DNA of 47,686 bases from Burkholderiales bacterium RIFOXYD12_FULL_59_19 (GTDB lineage Bacteria; Pseudomonadota; Gammaproteobacteria; Burkholderiales; Burkholderiaceae_C). Location of the stretch: positions 1-47,686 of the forward strand of contig MESQ01000062.1 in NCBI GenBank assembly GCA_001771065.1, written 5' to 3'. Position numbers and translations under genes: made by a program. Under the pieces are notes generated by a model, which had not been told where the DNA came from, searched no databases, and saw only the letters and a list, made by a program, of their open reading frames with translations. Below, piece by piece: positions 1 to 8,636 of this stretch; positions within the stretch are counted from its first letter, which is position 1; each line of letters starts with the position of its first letter.

Positions 1-357
1 GAAAGCTTCATCCAGGACCCGATGGGCCCCAAGTCATTTCCCATGCTGATCGCCGTGCTCATGGCGGTGTCGGCCGTGGTGATGTTTTTCAAGCCGGATG
101 CTGACCCACACTGGCCGGGCGTGTACAAGATTCTGGAACTGTTTGGCGTCACGGGCGTGTTGATCGCCTACGCCCAACTCCTCCCGATTGTCGGTTTTGT
201 GCTCGCCACCACTTGCGCATCGGCTTTTTTGACCTGGCGCCTGGGCGGTAACGCGCGCCAGTCGGCCATCGGCGGCGTATTGACTGCGGTGGGCATTTTT
301 GTGCTGTTTCAGTACGCCTTGGGTGTCAACATGGCCAAGGGCCCGTGGGGCTTCTAA
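1..357 (+). CDS. tctB: TctB family tripartite tricarboxylate transporter subunit (5' truncated by window)
   Basis: The reading frame is open from base 1, so the N-terminus lies outside the window; 118 residues are visible. It is the small membrane subunit of a tripartite tricarboxylate transporter, which works with the large TctA subunit and a periplasmic TctC binding protein to import carboxylates using an ion gradient. The visible part shows about three hydrophobic segments, the first beginning at the internal MGPKSFPMLIAVLM stretch, which is typical of the TctB start of transmembrane helix 2. The stop is 18 bases upstream of the next gene, a TctA, so the two form an operon. A TctC gene is probably further upstream, outside the window. 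The substrate cannot be told from sequence. Confidence 0.85.
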   Translation, partial: ESFIQDPMGPKSFPMLIAVLMAVSAVVMFFKPDADPHWPGVYKILELFGVTGVLIAYAQLLPIVGFVLATTCASAFLTWRLGGNARQSAIGGVLTAVGIFVLFQYALGVNMAKGPWGF

Positions 358-375
358 GCTCTCAAAGGACTAAAA

Positions 376-1917
376 ATGGATTCTTTACAAGCTTTGGCAC
401 ATGGTTTTTCTGTCGCGCTGACCTGGCAAAACATTGGCCTGGCGCTGATGGGTTGTTTCCTGGGCACCATCGTGGGCGCGCTGCCGGGCCTGGGGCCGTC
501 CAACGGCGTGGCCATCATGATCCCGGTGGTCTTCAGCATGGGCTTGGGGCCGACCCCGGCGCTCATCTTGCTCACCAGCGTTTACTACGGTGCCATGTAC
601 GGTGGCCGCATTTCTTCCATCCTGCTCAATATTCCGGGTGATGAACCCGCGCTGATGACCACCCTTGACGGCTACCCGATGGCGCGCCAGGGGCATGCCG
701 GTGAAGCCCTGGCGATTTCTGGCATTGCGTCCTTTGTCGGCGCATTTTTTGCCACGATTGGCCTGGTGGTGCTGGCCCCGCAGTTGGTCGAGGTGGCCTT
801 GTTATTCGGTCCGGCCGAGTACTTTGCCATGTTCACGCTGGCATTTGCCACCCTGGGCGGCGTCACCAGCGCCAACCAGGCCAAGGCCGGTTTTGCCACC
901 TGCCTGGGCCTGTCGCTGGCGTTTGTCGGGGTGGACGGTCAGACCGGGGTGCCGCGCTTTACCTTTGGCAATGTGCACTTTTACGATGGCATTGACTTTT
1001 TGGTGGCCATTGTCGGCATGTTCGCGCTGTCCGAGATTTTTGTTTTCATCGAAGAGCGTCACAAGGAGGGCAGCCATACCACTGCCAAAATGCCTGAAGT
1101 GGGCCGGGTGATCCCACCGTGGTCGATGATCAAGCAAACCAGCGGCGCCATGGGCCGCAGCACCATCCTGGGCTTCATTGCCGGTGTTTTGCCGGGGGCC
1201 GGTGCCTCGCTGGGTTCTTTCCTGGCGTACACGGTCGAGAAAAAAGTAGCCGGCAAGAGCGGGCGCTTTGGCAAGGGTGACCCGCGTGGCGTAGCCGCCC
1301 CTGAAGCTGGCAACAACGCCGCCGCCGGTGGTGCGCTGGTGCCCATGCTGGCTCTTGGCGTGCCGGGTTCCGGTACCACGGCGGTGCTGCTGGCCATGTT
1401 GCTGGCCATGGACATTACCCCGGGCCCGCTGTTGTTCGCTCAAAACCCGGACGTGGTCTGGGGCCTGATTGCCGCCTTGTTCATTGGCAACTTCATGCTG
1501 CTGGCGCTGAATCTGCCGATGGTGGGCATGTTTACCAAGGTGTTGAAGATTCCATCGATGTACCTGATGCCAGGTGTCACGATGGTCTCGTTTGTCGGCA
1601 TTTACGGCCTCACCAATTCCACTTTTGATTTGATGCTGATGATTGCCTTTGGCGTGCTGGGCTGGGTCTTGCGCAAGTTCGATATTCCCATGGTGCCGGT
1701 GATTCTGGGCATTTTGCTGGGTGAGTTGATGGAGAAAAACCTGCGCCGCGCCCTGACCATCTCGGACGGTGATTACGCCATTCTGTACGGCTCTCCGCTG
1801 GCGGTCGGCTTTTTGCTGGTGGCCGTGATCGGCTTCATCGTGCCGGTGTTCCTGCGCAAGTTCGTCAAGCCGAAGAAACTGGTGGAAGACGCCATCACCG
1901 AAGGCACACCCGATTGA
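376..1917 (+). CDS. tctA: TctA family tripartite tricarboxylate transporter large permease subunit
   Basis: The 513-residue protein is the multi-pass channel subunit of a tripartite tricarboxylate transporter in the inner membrane, near 500 aa as usual for the family. Two glycine/proline-rich family motifs are visible, one in each half: GALPGLGPSNG near residues 34-44 and GVLPGAGASLG near 270-280. The latter is followed by EAGNNAAAGGALVP, the most conserved TctA stretch. About eleven hydrophobic segments alternate with short loops. The ATG at 376 is preceded by AAAGGA at a good distance. It is co-transcribed with the upstream TctB gene and followed by a strong hairpin terminator, so it ends the operon. 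Substrate (citrate, tartrate, terephthalate or another carboxylate) is not determinable here. Confidence 0.92.
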   Translation: MDSLQALAHGFSVALTWQNIGLALMGCFLGTIVGALPGLGPSNGVAIMIPVVFSMGLGPTPALILLTSVYYGAMYGGRISSILLNIPGDEPALMTTLDGYPMARQGHAGEALAISGIASFVGAFFATIGLVVLAPQLVEVALLFGPAEYFAMFTLAFATLGGVTSANQAKAGFATCLGLSLAFVGVDGQTGVPRFTFGNVHFYDGIDFLVAIVGMFALSEIFVFIEERHKEGSHTTAKMPEVGRVIPPWSMIKQTSGAMGRSTILGFIAGVLPGAGASLGSFLAYTVEKKVAGKSGRFGKGDPRGVAAPEAGNNAAAGGALVPMLALGVPGSGTTAVLLAMLLAMDITPGPLLFAQNPDVVWGLIAALFIGNFMLLALNLPMVGMFTKVLKIPSMYLMPGVTMVSFVGIYGLTNSTFDLMLMIAFGVLGWVLRKFDIPMVPVILGILLGELMEKNLRRALTISDGDYAILYGSPLAVGFLLVAVIGFIVPVFLRKFVKPKKLVEDAITEGTPD

Positions 1918-1971
1918 GCTTGCCGCCCTGCATCAGGCAGGACCATCGACTGATGGTAGATTACGGTGCAC

Positions 1972-1995
1972 AAACCCGGTCATGTGACCGGGTTT
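1972..1995 (+). terminator. Intrinsic terminator after tctA
   Basis: A perfect 10-bp stem (AAACCCGGTC / GACCGGGTTT) with a 4-base loop is followed by a T-rich stretch running toward queF. It closes the tctB-tctA operon. The queF start lies only about 20 bases downstream, so the hairpin may also affect the queF leader. Confidence 0.85.
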
Positions 1996-2016
1996 TCTCT
2001 TTGATTGGCCCCTTCG

Positions 2017-2862
2017 ATGACGTTTTCATCCCACTCCCCACTGGGCAAGCCCACGTTCTATGCGGACCAATACAACGCCTCCCTGCTGTTTCCGATCGCC
2101 CGTGCACCACAGCGGGCTGAATTGGGTCTTGCGGTCAGCCTGCCTTTTCTGGGCGCCGACCTGTGGACCGCGTTCGAGCTGAGCTGGCTCAATGCGCGCG
2201 GCAAACCGCAGGTGGCGCTGGCACACATCACGGTCCCCTGCGAGTCGGTCAACCTCATCGAGAGCAAATCGCTCAAGCTGTACCTGGGCAGTTTCAACAA
2301 CACCCGCTTTACCGATGCCGCTGAAGTATTGGCCCGACTGCGTACCGATTTAACCGAGGTCGCCTGGCGCGGCGCTGTGGTGCAGTCCAGCGTTGGCGTC
2401 AAGCTGGTGGCCGCCGAATTGTTTGACCGCGAACCGATCGAAGCGTTGGACGGCCTGAGCCTGGACCGGCTTGACCTGGACTGTGACCGCTACACACCCG
2501 CCCCCGAATTGCTGAGCTCGGCCACCCTTGAGGCCCCGGTGTCAGAGGTACTCACCAGCAACTTGCTGCGCAGCAACTGCCCGGTCACCGGTCAACCTGA
2601 CTGGGGCAGTGTGCAAATCAGCTACTTCGGTCCACAAATCGACCAGGCCGGTCTGTTACGCTACATCATCAGCTTTCGCAACCATCAGGGCTTTCACGAG
2701 CATTGTGTCGAGCGCATGTTCATGGACATCCAGGCGCGTTGCCAACCGCACAAGCTGGCAGTTTATGCGCGCTACACGCGCCGCGGCGGGCTCGACATCA
2801 ACCCATTTCGTACCAGTTACCCGCAGGCCTTGCCAGCCAATCACCGCAACGCGCGCCAATAA
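2017..2862 (+). CDS. queF: NADPH-dependent 7-cyano-7-deazaguanine reductase QueF
   Basis: QueF reduces the nitrile of preQ0 to the amine preQ1 with NADPH in the cytoplasm, a step in queuosine tRNA modification. The 281-residue protein matches the long (E. coli-type) QueF subfamily from end to end. It has [12 protein letters not shown] near residues 80-91, the catalytic cysteine in [13 protein letters not shown] (about residue 188) with its aspartate partner seven residues on, HEHCVERMF near 228-236, and the C-terminal [12 protein letters not shown] chose ATG 2017; a TTG four codons upstream at 2005 is possible, but the family does not need the extra residues. It stands alone, between the tctA terminator and a decayed gene. 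Confidence 0.95.
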   Translation: MTFSSHSPLGKPTFYADQYNASLLFPIARAPQRAELGLAVSLPFLGADLWTAFELSWLNARGKPQVALAHITVPCESVNLIESKSLKLYLGSFNNTRFTDAAEVLARLRTDLTEVAWRGAVVQSSVGVKLVAAELFDREPIEALDGLSLDRLDLDCDRYTPAPELLSSATLEAPVSEVLTSNLLRSNCPVTGQPDWGSVQISYFGPQIDQAGLLRYIISFRNHQGFHEHCVERMFMDIQARCQPHKLAVYARYTRRGGLDINPFRTSYPQALPANHRNARQ

Positions 2863-3381
2863 TTGTTTGCCCATGTGCTGTTCCAGAAAAACGAGTCCGC
2901 CGATGCCATTTGGCTGCCCGAAGAAGGCCTGATCAGCAGCATCTCGGGCCAGGCCAATTCAACCTAGATTCGGCAGTTGGACGCGCCCGAGTGAGCTGTC
3001 ATGGGGTGCACTGGCAAGGCGCGACGACGCGGCTGGCTCCTGCCAGCAAGGAGAAGCAACGCCGCCAGGGCGCTCCATGGCGGCTCAATCGGGTGCGTAG
3101 CGCTCTCACCCAACGGGTGAACTTGATCGGAGCAAAAAAATTTAACCTATTTCATGATCTTATTGAGATTCCAAAGCGGTCAACTGCGGAATCTAGGTTC
3201 AACCCGGCTGGCCACGCTGACAGCGCAGCATCCGGGGGCGGCGCTCAAGATGACACAGAACATTACGCGTGAACTCTCAACCCGGGTACGCTACGCCTCG
3301 GATTTACCAAGCGACAACTCCGCCAGGGCGCGCTCAGGCTGGAAAAAAGGTGGCTCCTTATTTGCCATGTCACGATTCTGA
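2863..3381 (+). pseudogene. Remnant of a possible cyclic-nucleotide-binding-domain protein
   Basis: Two coding-like pieces lie on either side of the inverted-repeat element at 2958-3202, in the same frame. The left piece (2863-2957) reads VLFQKNESADAIWLPEEGLIS, which resembles the first strands of a cNMP-binding beta barrel. The right piece (about 3205-3381) reads HPGAALKMTQNITRELSTRVR, which resembles the C-terminal helix of such domains as found fused to glutaminases or transporters. The middle of the barrel is missing and there is no plausible start codon. I infer one gene broken by, or deleted next to, the element. The family assignment is a resemblance only; the pieces could also be chance open frame. 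Confidence 0.3.
2958..3202. mobile_element. MITE-like inverted-repeat element (no transposase)
   Basis: Imperfect terminal inverted repeats at 2958-2982 and 3179-3202 agree at 22 of 24 aligned positions with one extra base in the left copy; the shared core reads AACCTAGATTC then GCAGTTG. The 245-bp interval encodes no convincing protein. The left copy is itself flanked by short complementary arms (CTCGGGC at about 2944-2950, GCCCGAG at 2985-2991). No target duplication is obvious. Size, repeats and position inside a decayed gene fit a non-autonomous element, but the parent family is not recognised. Confidence 0.5.
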
Positions 3382-3463
3382 GCCGTCAACATCGGTCCTG
3401 CTGAAAATTTCACGGCAATAATGTGGCTCGGTGAATGGTCTTGCTTCAACGTCAGGTGACAAC

Positions 3464-5698
3464 ATGAAAAATACCGGTTTTCTGAAGCGGTACGCAGTGC
3501 GTATCGGCTTGGGTTTTGTCATTGTGCTAGTCATGCTGCTCAATGCAGCGGGCGTGCTGCAACTCGGATTTGTGCAGCGTCTGGAAAACTACACCTATGA
3601 CCTGCGCCTGCAATGGACCATGCCCGACACAGTCGACCCGCGCATTGTGATTGTGGACATTGACGAAAAGAGTCTGCAACAAGTAGGGCATTGGCCCTGG
3701 CCCCGCAATGAAATCGCCCGCATGATTGACGTTTTGTTCGATCAATACAAGGTCGAGGCACTCGGCTTTGACGTGCTGTTTGCCGAAACTGATGAGACCT
3801 CCGGCCTGAGCAAGCTGGAGCAACTGGAACGCGCCGAACTCAAGAACAACCCGGCTTTCAAACAAGCGCTGGACCGCTTGCGCCCCAGCTTGCGTTATGA
3901 CCAAATCTTTGCCGACAGCCTGAAAAATCGCAAAGTGGTGCTGGGTTACTACTTCCGCCATGACGCCAAGGCCGACAGCCAGGTCGGCACCCTGCCCGCA
4001 GCCGCCCTGCCGGCTGGCAGTTTTCACCCGGACCATGTGGGTGCCGTACAAGCCACAGGCTACTCCGCCAACCTGTCCGTCTTGCAACAGGCAGCCCCCA
4101 GCGGTGGTTTTTTTAATGCCAGCCCCCTGATTGATTCCGACGGCGTGTTTCGGCGTATTTCCATGTTGCAAATGTTCGACGGGCAACTCTACGACACGCT
4201 GAGTCTGGCGATGCTGCGCCTGGTCTTGCCGGACCCCACCCTGGAACTCAACTACGCCGACAACGAACAAAATGCGGTGGCACTGGAGTCGCTGCAACTG
4301 GGTCAACGGCGCATCCCGGTCGATGCCAATGTGGCGTCCCTGGTGCCCTACCGGGGCCGACAAGGCAGTTTTCCCTATGTCTCGGCCGCCGACGTCTTGC
4401 AGGGAAAAGTCCCACCCGAGGTGTTGCTGGGGGCCATGGTGCTGGTTGGCACCACCGCACCCGGTCTGCTGGATTTACGCGCCACGCCGGTGCAGGAGTC
4501 CTATGCCGGCGTTGAATTACACGCCAACATGATTGCCGGGGTGCTCGATGGCAACATCAAGGAACGCCCGGCCTTCGTCCTGGGTCTGGAAATGGTCGAG
4601 TTGTTGCTTGTGGGTGGTATTCTGGCGCTGGCCTTACCCGCCTTCAGCCCGTTGATCGCCACCCTGCTGACGGCAGGCATTGCGCTTGCCGTGGTGGCAA
4701 GCAATGTGTATTTGTGGCAATTTCAGAATCTGATCGCACCGCTGGCATCCAGCCTGGTGCTGATCAGTGCGCTGTTTGTCTTCAGCATGTCCTATGGCTT
4801 TTTTGTCGATTCGCGCGGCAAACGCATGCTGGCGGGTTTGTTTGGCCAATATGTGCCGCCTGAACTGGTCGACGAAATGGCCAAGGACCCGGGCGCCTAC
4901 AGCCTGGAAGGCAGCAACCGTGACATGACGGTGCTTTTTTCAGACGTGCGGGGCTTCACCACCATCTCGGAGGGGCTTGACCCCAAGCAGTTGACGCAAC
5001 TCATGAACGAGTTCCTGACACCCATGACCCACGTGATTCACCACAACCGGGGCACCATCGACAAATACATGGGCGACGCCATCATGGCCTTTTGGGGCGC
5101 GCCCGTGGCCGACCCCGACCACGCCCGCCATGCCTTGCAGGCAGCCATGGAAATGATCGCCAAACTGGAGTCCTTGCAAGACCACTTCAAGTCCAAGGGC
5201 TGGCCCCCGATCAAGGTCGGGGTGGGCCTCAATACCGGTGACATGACGGTGGGCAACATGGGCTCTGAATTTCGCCTGGCCTACACCATCATGGGCGATG
5301 CGGTGAATCTGGGCTCAAGGCTGGAAAGTCTGACCAAAAATTATGGCGTGCAAATCATGGTCAGTGAATTCACCAGCGCCCGGGTGCCAGACTACGCCTA
5401 CCGTGAGCTCGATTGTGTGCGCGTCAAGGGCAAGGACAGGCCGGTCAAAATCTATGAGCCCCTGGGCCCGGCCGACCAGCTCAGCGCCAGCCAACGTGAT
5501 GAACTGGCGCAGTACCACAATGCCCTCACCCTGTACCGGGGCCAACACTGGGCGCAAGCCAAAGAGACCTTCGCCCAATTACACACGCTGGCACCGCAGC
5601 GCTTGCTGTACACCTTGTACCTGGATCGCCTTGCGCATTTTGAACTGGAACCGCCGCCCGCCGACTGGGACGGAACCTACACCTTTTTAACCAAGTAG
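3464..5698 (+). CDS. CHASE2 domain-containing class III adenylate/guanylate cyclase
   Basis: This 744-residue membrane sensor probably makes cAMP from ATP in response to a periplasmic signal. Order: transmembrane helix at about 11-32, periplasmic CHASE2 domain about 35-340, three helices about 370-445, then a cytoplasmic class III cyclase domain from about 480. Both metal-binding aspartates are present (SDVRGFT near 492, YMGDAIMAFWG near 536), as is the transition-state motif YTIMGDAVNLGSRLE near 605-620. The tail (about 675-730) looks like one or two TPR-type helical pairs. ATG 3464 is preceded by AGGTGA; an in-frame GTG at 3431 lacks such a site. The next gene starts 4 bases after the stop, so the two are surely co-transcribed. 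Adenylate specificity is inferred from family likeness. Confidence 0.9.
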   Translation: MKNTGFLKRYAVRIGLGFVIVLVMLLNAAGVLQLGFVQRLENYTYDLRLQWTMPDTVDPRIVIVDIDEKSLQQVGHWPWPRNEIARMIDVLFDQYKVEALGFDVLFAETDETSGLSKLEQLERAELKNNPAFKQALDRLRPSLRYDQIFADSLKNRKVVLGYYFRHDAKADSQVGTLPAAALPAGSFHPDHVGAVQATGYSANLSVLQQAAPSGGFFNASPLIDSDGVFRRISMLQMFDGQLYDTLSLAMLRLVLPDPTLELNYADNEQNAVALESLQLGQRRIPVDANVASLVPYRGRQGSFPYVSAADVLQGKVPPEVLLGAMVLVGTTAPGLLDLRATPVQESYAGVELHANMIAGVLDGNIKERPAFVLGLEMVELLLVGGILALALPAFSPLIATLLTAGIALAVVASNVYLWQFQNLIAPLASSLVLISALFVFSMSYGFFVDSRGKRMLAGLFGQYVPPELVDEMAKDPGAYSLEGSNRDMTVLFSDVRGFTTISEGLDPKQLTQLMNEFLTPMTHVIHHNRGTIDKYMGDAIMAFWGAPVADPDHARHALQAAMEMIAKLESLQDHFKSKGWPPIKVGVGLNTGDMTVGNMGSEFRLAYTIMGDAVNLGSRLESLTKNYGVQIMVSEFTSARVPDYAYRELDCVRVKGKDRPVKIYEPLGPADQLSASQRDELAQYHNALTLYRGQHWAQAKETFAQLHTLAPQRLLYTLYLDRLAHFELEPPPADWDGTYTFLTK

Positions 5699-5702
5699 CG
5701 CC

Positions 5703-7343
5703 ATGACAACACCACAAAAAAACACCGACCTGGACACGGTTGAAGGCCTGCTGGGGCGACTCGACCAACTCAACAACATTGGTGCCGCGCTCTCCAAAGA
5801 GCGTGACATTACCCGCCTGCTGGAATACATCCTGCTGGCCGCAAAAGGCATCACCCATGCCGACGGTGGCACGGTGTACAGCAAGGTGACCAACGGCAAC
5901 AGTTTGCGCTTTGAAATTTTGCGCACCGACTCCCTCAACCTGGCCAAGGGCGGCAGCGCCAACGAGCCAATCAATTTTCCTGATCTGCCACTGGTCAATG
6001 CCGCCGGTGCACCCAATGACTCACTGGTGGCCGCCTACGCTGCCATTCACGCGGTCACGGTCAACATCGAAGACGCCTACACCGACCCAAATTTTGACTT
6101 TTCGGGCACCCGCAAGTTTGACCAAAACACCGGCTACCGCTCCCAGTCGTTCCTGACCGTGCCCATGTGCAACCAGGACGGCGATGTCATTGGTGTACTG
6201 CAATTGCTCAACGCCATGACACCCGACACCCAGGAAGTCACCACCTTTTCCAAGGCAGACCAGCAACTGGTGGAATCACTGGCATCGCAGGCCGCCATTG
6301 CCCTGAGCAACCGCTTGCTGATGACGCAGCTGGAGGACTTGTTTGAGTCCTTCATTGGCCTGATCAACTTGGCCATTGATGAAAAGTCGCCCTATACCGG
6401 GGGCCATTGCCAACGGGTTCCCGCCCTGACCATGTTGCTGGCCGAAGCCGCATCGCAAAACCAGGAGGGCCCACTGGCCGGTTTTTCCATGAGCGAGCTC
6501 GACCGTTACGAACTCAAAATTGCGGGTTTATTACACGACTGCGGCAAAATCACAACCCCGGTGCATGTGGTGGACAAGGCCACCAAACTGCAAACCCTGT
6601 TTGACCGGATTGGTCTGATCGACACCCGTTTTGAAGTGCTCAAACGCGACGCTGAAATTGATGCGCTGCGCAAGCAATTGGCGCTACGCCCTTGTGTTGA
6701 CGCCAGCGCCGAGGGCGCGATCACCAATCACCTGGCACAACAACGCAAAAAACTTGACGAAGAACGCAACTTTTTGCGTTCTGCCAATTCGGGCGGTGAA
6801 TTCATGACCGACGACGACGTGGCCCGCGTGCGCCACATTGGCAGCCACTACAAATGGCGCAATGACGATGGCCTGCCCACGTACTTCCTGTCGCTGGATG
6901 AAACAGAAAACCTGTGTATTCGCAAAGGCACGCTGACGCCGGTCGAGCGCGACACCATCAACTACCACATCGTGGCCACCATCAAGATGCTGGAGAAGCT
7001 GCCCTGGCCAAAACACCTTAAAAACGTGCCTGAATTTGCCGGTGGCCACCACGAACGCATGGACGGCAAGGGGTACCCCAAAGGTCTGACACGTGAACAA
7101 ATGTCGGTGCAGGCACGTATCATGGGCATTGCGGACATTTTTGAAGCGCTCACCGCGTCGGACCGACCGTACAAACCGGGCATGAAACTATCGCAAGCCA
7201 TCGGCATCATGGTCAAGATGAAGGAGGAAGGCCACATCGACCCCGATTTGTTTGACATCTTCCTGCAACACGGTGTTCACCTGCGTTATGCTGAAGAGTT
7301 CTTAAGCCCCTTGCAGATCGACCACATCCAACACCTTGTCTGA
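5703..7343 (+). CDS. GAF and HD-GYP domain protein, putative cyclic-di-GMP phosphodiesterase
   Basis: The 546-residue cytoplasmic protein has a GAF sensor domain (about 25-210) followed by an HD-GYP hydrolase domain of the kind that degrades cyclic-di-GMP. Catalytic residues are visible: GGHCQRV near 233-239, the HD pair in LLHDCGKI near 279, and HHERMDGKGYP near 448-458. The stretch between the HD pair and the HHE/GYP motif is about 170 residues rather than the usual 55-65. It contains a charged, coiled-coil-like insertion (about 300-375), so this belongs to a less common HD-GYP variant. The GAF domain may bind cAMP or cGMP. The gene is 4 bases from the CHASE2 cyclase, suggesting a cyclase-phosphodiesterase signalling pair. 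Confidence 0.88.
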   Translation: MTTPQKNTDLDTVEGLLGRLDQLNNIGAALSKERDITRLLEYILLAAKGITHADGGTVYSKVTNGNSLRFEILRTDSLNLAKGGSANEPINFPDLPLVNAAGAPNDSLVAAYAAIHAVTVNIEDAYTDPNFDFSGTRKFDQNTGYRSQSFLTVPMCNQDGDVIGVLQLLNAMTPDTQEVTTFSKADQQLVESLASQAAIALSNRLLMTQLEDLFESFIGLINLAIDEKSPYTGGHCQRVPALTMLLAEAASQNQEGPLAGFSMSELDRYELKIAGLLHDCGKITTPVHVVDKATKLQTLFDRIGLIDTRFEVLKRDAEIDALRKQLALRPCVDASAEGAITNHLAQQRKKLDEERNFLRSANSGGEFMTDDDVARVRHIGSHYKWRNDDGLPTYFLSLDETENLCIRKGTLTPVERDTINYHIVATIKMLEKLPWPKHLKNVPEFAGGHHERMDGKGYPKGLTREQMSVQARIMGIADIFEALTASDRPYKPGMKLSQAIGIMVKMKEEGHIDPDLFDIFLQHGVHLRYAEEFLSPLQIDHIQHLV

Positions 7344-7422
7344 GGGTGTGGCGCCAGTTGCTGCGCATCGGCCTGCGCCCCCCGGTGCGGGTGCGTGCCG
7401 AAATTTTTTAAAATGACCCCCC

Positions 7423-8136
7423 ATGAACTTACTCGCCTTTGACACCAGCACCGACCTCATGTCGATTGCGGTGCAACGCGGCAGCGCAGACGCTGAGGTG
7501 TTATGGCAACACCAGGCAGCAGGCGGCGCACTCACCTCCAGCCATTTGATCCCTGAAATTCAGCGCCTGATGACATTGGCAGGGCTGGACTTCGGTGCGC
7601 TTGACGCCATTGTGTTTGGTGCCGGGCCGGGCTCTTTTACCGGATTACGCACCGCCTGCTCGGTGGCCCAGGGCCTGGGCTTTGGCGCTACGGTGCCGGT
7701 GCTGCCGGTAGACACCCTGCTGGCGGTGGCCGAAGAGGCACGCTGGCTGTCGGCGGACACCCGGACGTTCGCGGTCAGCGCGATGCTTGATGCCCGCATG
7801 GACGAGTGTTACACGACCAACTATGTCTTTGATGACGGCGCCTGGAAGCAACAGGGGCCCTACCGGCTACTCAAGCCTGAGCAGTTGCACTGGAACGGCA
7901 GCCATGTGCTGGCCGGCAATGTATTTGGCGCCTATGGCGCGCGTTTGCCCGAGCGGGCCACACGGATCACCGCCATGCCCACCGCAACAGCGCTGCTGCG
8001 CCTGGCACCCGGCCTGCTGGCGTTTGGCGCCGGTGTGCCCGCCGAGCAGGCACTGCCCACCTACATCCGCGACAAAGTGGCGCAAACCACCCACGAGCGC
8101 GCCGTGGCCAAAGCGCTGGCCGGGGCCACCCCATGA
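7423..8136 (+). CDS. tsaB: tRNA threonylcarbamoyladenosine biosynthesis protein TsaB
   Basis: TsaB (YeaZ) is the inactive ASKHA-fold partner that activates TsaD in the last step of t6A37 synthesis on ANN-decoding tRNAs. The 237-residue protein opens with the family phosphate-1 motif LLAFDTSTDLMSIA. It also has GPGSFTGLRTACSVAQGLGF near residues 66-85, the hallmark of YeaZ/TsaB, and TYIRDKVAQT near the C-terminus. Length fits the family. ATG 7423 begins the operon tsaB-rimI-udg; the TsaB stop overlaps the rimI start by 4 bases (ATGA), indicating translational coupling. Confidence 0.95.
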   Translation: MNLLAFDTSTDLMSIAVQRGSADAEVLWQHQAAGGALTSSHLIPEIQRLMTLAGLDFGALDAIVFGAGPGSFTGLRTACSVAQGLGFGATVPVLPVDTLLAVAEEARWLSADTRTFAVSAMLDARMDECYTTNYVFDDGAWKQQGPYRLLKPEQLHWNGSHVLAGNVFGAYGARLPERATRITAMPTATALLRLAPGLLAFGAGVPAEQALPTYIRDKVAQTTHERAVAKALAGATP

Positions 8137-8636
8137 GCACACCGGCACACAACGTTGCTTTGCCGCTTCGTTTTGAGACCATGGCCGAATTTCATCTGGA
8201 CGCCGTCACCGCGCTGGAGCAACAAGCCCACCCCCACCCCTGGCAACAGCGCCATTTTGCCGACTGCCTGGCCAGCGGCTATGCGGCGCAACTGCTCATG
8301 GCCGGTGACCGCTTGTTGGGCTATTTTGTGGCCATGAAAGGCGTTGAAGAGGTGCATTTGCTCAATCTGGCGGTGGCACCCGCCTGCCAGCGCCAGGGTC
8401 TGGCGCGTACCCTGCTGGATGCACTCGCCCTGTGGTCCCGGGGCCAGGGTGCGCAATGGCTGTGGCTGGAAGCACGTGCCAGCAACAGCCGGGCCCTTCA
8501 TATTTACAAGGCACACGGTTTTCGTGAGGTGGGGCTACGCCGCCGGTATTACCCGGCAGCACACGGGCAACGTGAAGATGCGGTGGTCATGAGCCTCAAA
8601 CTCGGCGCCACGGCTGACCTGGATGGGGCGCCATGA
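8133..8636 (+). CDS. rimI: Ribosomal-protein-S18-alanine N-acetyltransferase RimI
   Basis: RimI is a GNAT acetyltransferase that acetylates the N-terminal alanine of ribosomal protein S18 using acetyl-CoA. The 167-residue protein shows the GNAT fold order. Motif A is NLAVAPACQRQGLARTLLDAL near residues 76-96, with the Q-R-Q-G-L-A pyrophosphate loop. It is followed by WLEARASNSRALHIYKAHGF near 110-131, typical of RimI. The start overlaps the tsaB stop by 4 bases and its stop overlaps the next gene by 4 bases, so the three genes are tightly coupled. The tsaB-rimI pairing is common in proteobacteria and supports the call. Confidence 0.92.
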   Translation: MSTPAHNVALPLRFETMAEFHLDAVTALEQQAHPHPWQQRHFADCLASGYAAQLLMAGDRLLGYFVAMKGVEEVHLLNLAVAPACQRQGLARTLLDALALWSRGQGAQWLWLEARASNSRALHIYKAHGFREVGLRRRYYPAAHGQREDAVVMSLKLGATADLDGAP

